Source: Deltaproteobacteria bacterium
GTDB lineage: Bacteria > Desulfobacterota > JAENJC01
Assembly: GCA_016208525.1 (NCBI GenBank)
Contig: JACQYJ010000200.1
Span: 1 to 6,028, forward strand
Direction of reading: 5' to 3'
DNA: 6,028 bases
Shown one piece after another: positions 5,695 to 6,028 of this stretch (positions are counted from its first letter, which is position 1; each line of letters opens with the position of its first letter). Made by a program: the position numbers and the translations under genes. The notes below the pieces were generated by a model, which was not told where the DNA came from, did no database searches, and worked only from the letters and a program-made list of their open reading frames with translations.

Positions 5695-5824
5695 GAGCCT
5701 CTTGCAAAAGTCTTTTTGTAGTTCGACAGGCTCACCACGAACGGGAAAAAGTCAATGATTTCAACCAGACCACCGTTCACCCTGAGCTTGTCGAAGGGTA
5801 ATTTCGGACTTTTGCAAGAGCCTC
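5695..5824. repeat. MITE-like element of 130 bp with nested inverted repeats
   Basis: The ends are 18-base inverted repeats matching at 17 of 18 positions (5695-5712, GAGCCTCTTGCAAAAGTC, and 5807-5824). Inside is a second, imperfect pair: 5721-5744 (GTTCGACAGGCTCACC...) against 5773-5796 (CGTTCACCCTGAGCTTG...), 18 of 24 matching. It encodes no protein. From memory, the TTCGACA(A/G)GCTCA motif is widely dispersed between genes in environmental bacteria. No clear target-site duplication is visible; only AAA flanks both sides. Confidence 0.7.
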
Positions 5825-5967
5825 AAACATTAAAATCCATAACGCCTTCATAATATACCAGGTAAGCTTTCAATAACACCTAAAAACTGCAAACCTCAAC
5901 GACCCCGTAGGGTTCAGCTTTACGATAGGGAGTGTGGGGATTTTGAATTAGAGGGAGAAGCCGACAC

Positions 5968-5996
5968 TTGACAGTGTTATGCGCCGGTGGTAGGGT
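5968..5996 (+). promoter_or_regulatory. Candidate sigma-70 promoter of the gene beginning at 6026
   Basis: TTGACA (5968-5973), a 17-base spacer, and a weak -10 TAGGGT (5991-5996; 3/6). Its position, about 30 bases before the start codon, is sensible, but the -10 match is poor. Confidence 0.4.
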
Positions 5997-6011
5997 CAGG
6001 GAAAAAGATGT

Positions 6012-6028
6012 AGGAGGTTTTACTCATG
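6012..6028 (+). promoter_or_regulatory. Ribosome binding site and start codon of a gene running off the window
   Basis: AGGAGG (6012-6017), eight bases, then ATG (6026-6028) as the last codon of the window. Only the initiator is visible, so the product cannot be identified. Confidence 0.75.

Larger units (their letters stand above)
5606..6025. other. 420-bp intergenic region without a supported gene
   Basis: It holds, in order, a plain A/T-rich stretch (5621-5694), the MITE-like repeat at 5695-5824, an A/T-rich stretch in which the row 5821-5880 has only 21 G/C of 60, a small 4-bp hairpin (ACCC-CGTA-GGGT) around 5910, a candidate promoter and the ribosome binding site of the next gene. I see no open frame with protein character and no recognisable RNA gene or riboswitch. 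Confidence 0.6.

Noticed and set aside
5825..6010. A riboswitch or structured leader before the gene at 6026
   Set aside because: Only a 4-bp hairpin is visible; none of the conserved cores I know (cyclic di-GMP, cobalamin, fluoride) fits.

Overview
The window comes from a Gram-negative bacterium that makes lipopolysaccharide (LPS). The minus strand from about 4900 to 883 carries the familiar order hldE domain II - kdsC - lptC - lptA - lptB - rpoN. This order is known from Proteobacteria, Nitrospirota and their relatives. The protein style and the heptamer junk repeats resemble environmental Nitrospirota or Desulfobacterota, but I cannot name a species.

Layout. Positions 1-794 (+) are the 3' part of a GC-rich gene for a PAS/HD-GYP protein that probably degrades cyclic di-GMP. 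A short repeat-like spacer (795-882) separates it from a region of much lower GC. Then comes the LPS operon on the minus strand. It covers heptose activation (hldE C-domain), Kdo-8-phosphate phosphatase (kdsC), three parts of the LPS export machine (lptC, lptA, lptB) and the sigma-54 gene (rpoN). A divergent promoter region (4902-5149) separates this operon from a small plus-strand gene for a membrane-linked 3D-domain protein (5150-5605). The last 420 bases hold a MITE-like inverted repeat, a candidate promoter, and the ribosome binding site and ATG of a further gene that lies off the window.

The main surprise is that the LPS operon is damaged at four points. The rpoN frame has an in-frame TAA at codon 110 and later an out-of-frame gap that removes the helix-turn-helix region, after which the RpoN box reappears in another frame. 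The lptB frame has an out-of-frame gap that removes the Q-loop region. The hldE frame loses its C-terminal nucleotide-binding tail and runs out of frame into kdsC, which has no usable start of its own and looks like the second half of an ancestral hldE-kdsC fusion. Between these, lptC and lptA are intact. This is either a decaying operon (with a second copy elsewhere) or a string of assembly errors.

Two families of 7-bp tandem repeats lie inside the signal-peptide coding part of lptA, and related heptamers form a hairpin between lptB and rpoN. I found no convincing new defence or mobile system. The notable biology is the broken operon, the repeat-invaded lptA start, the possible fusion and the abrupt composition change at 795.
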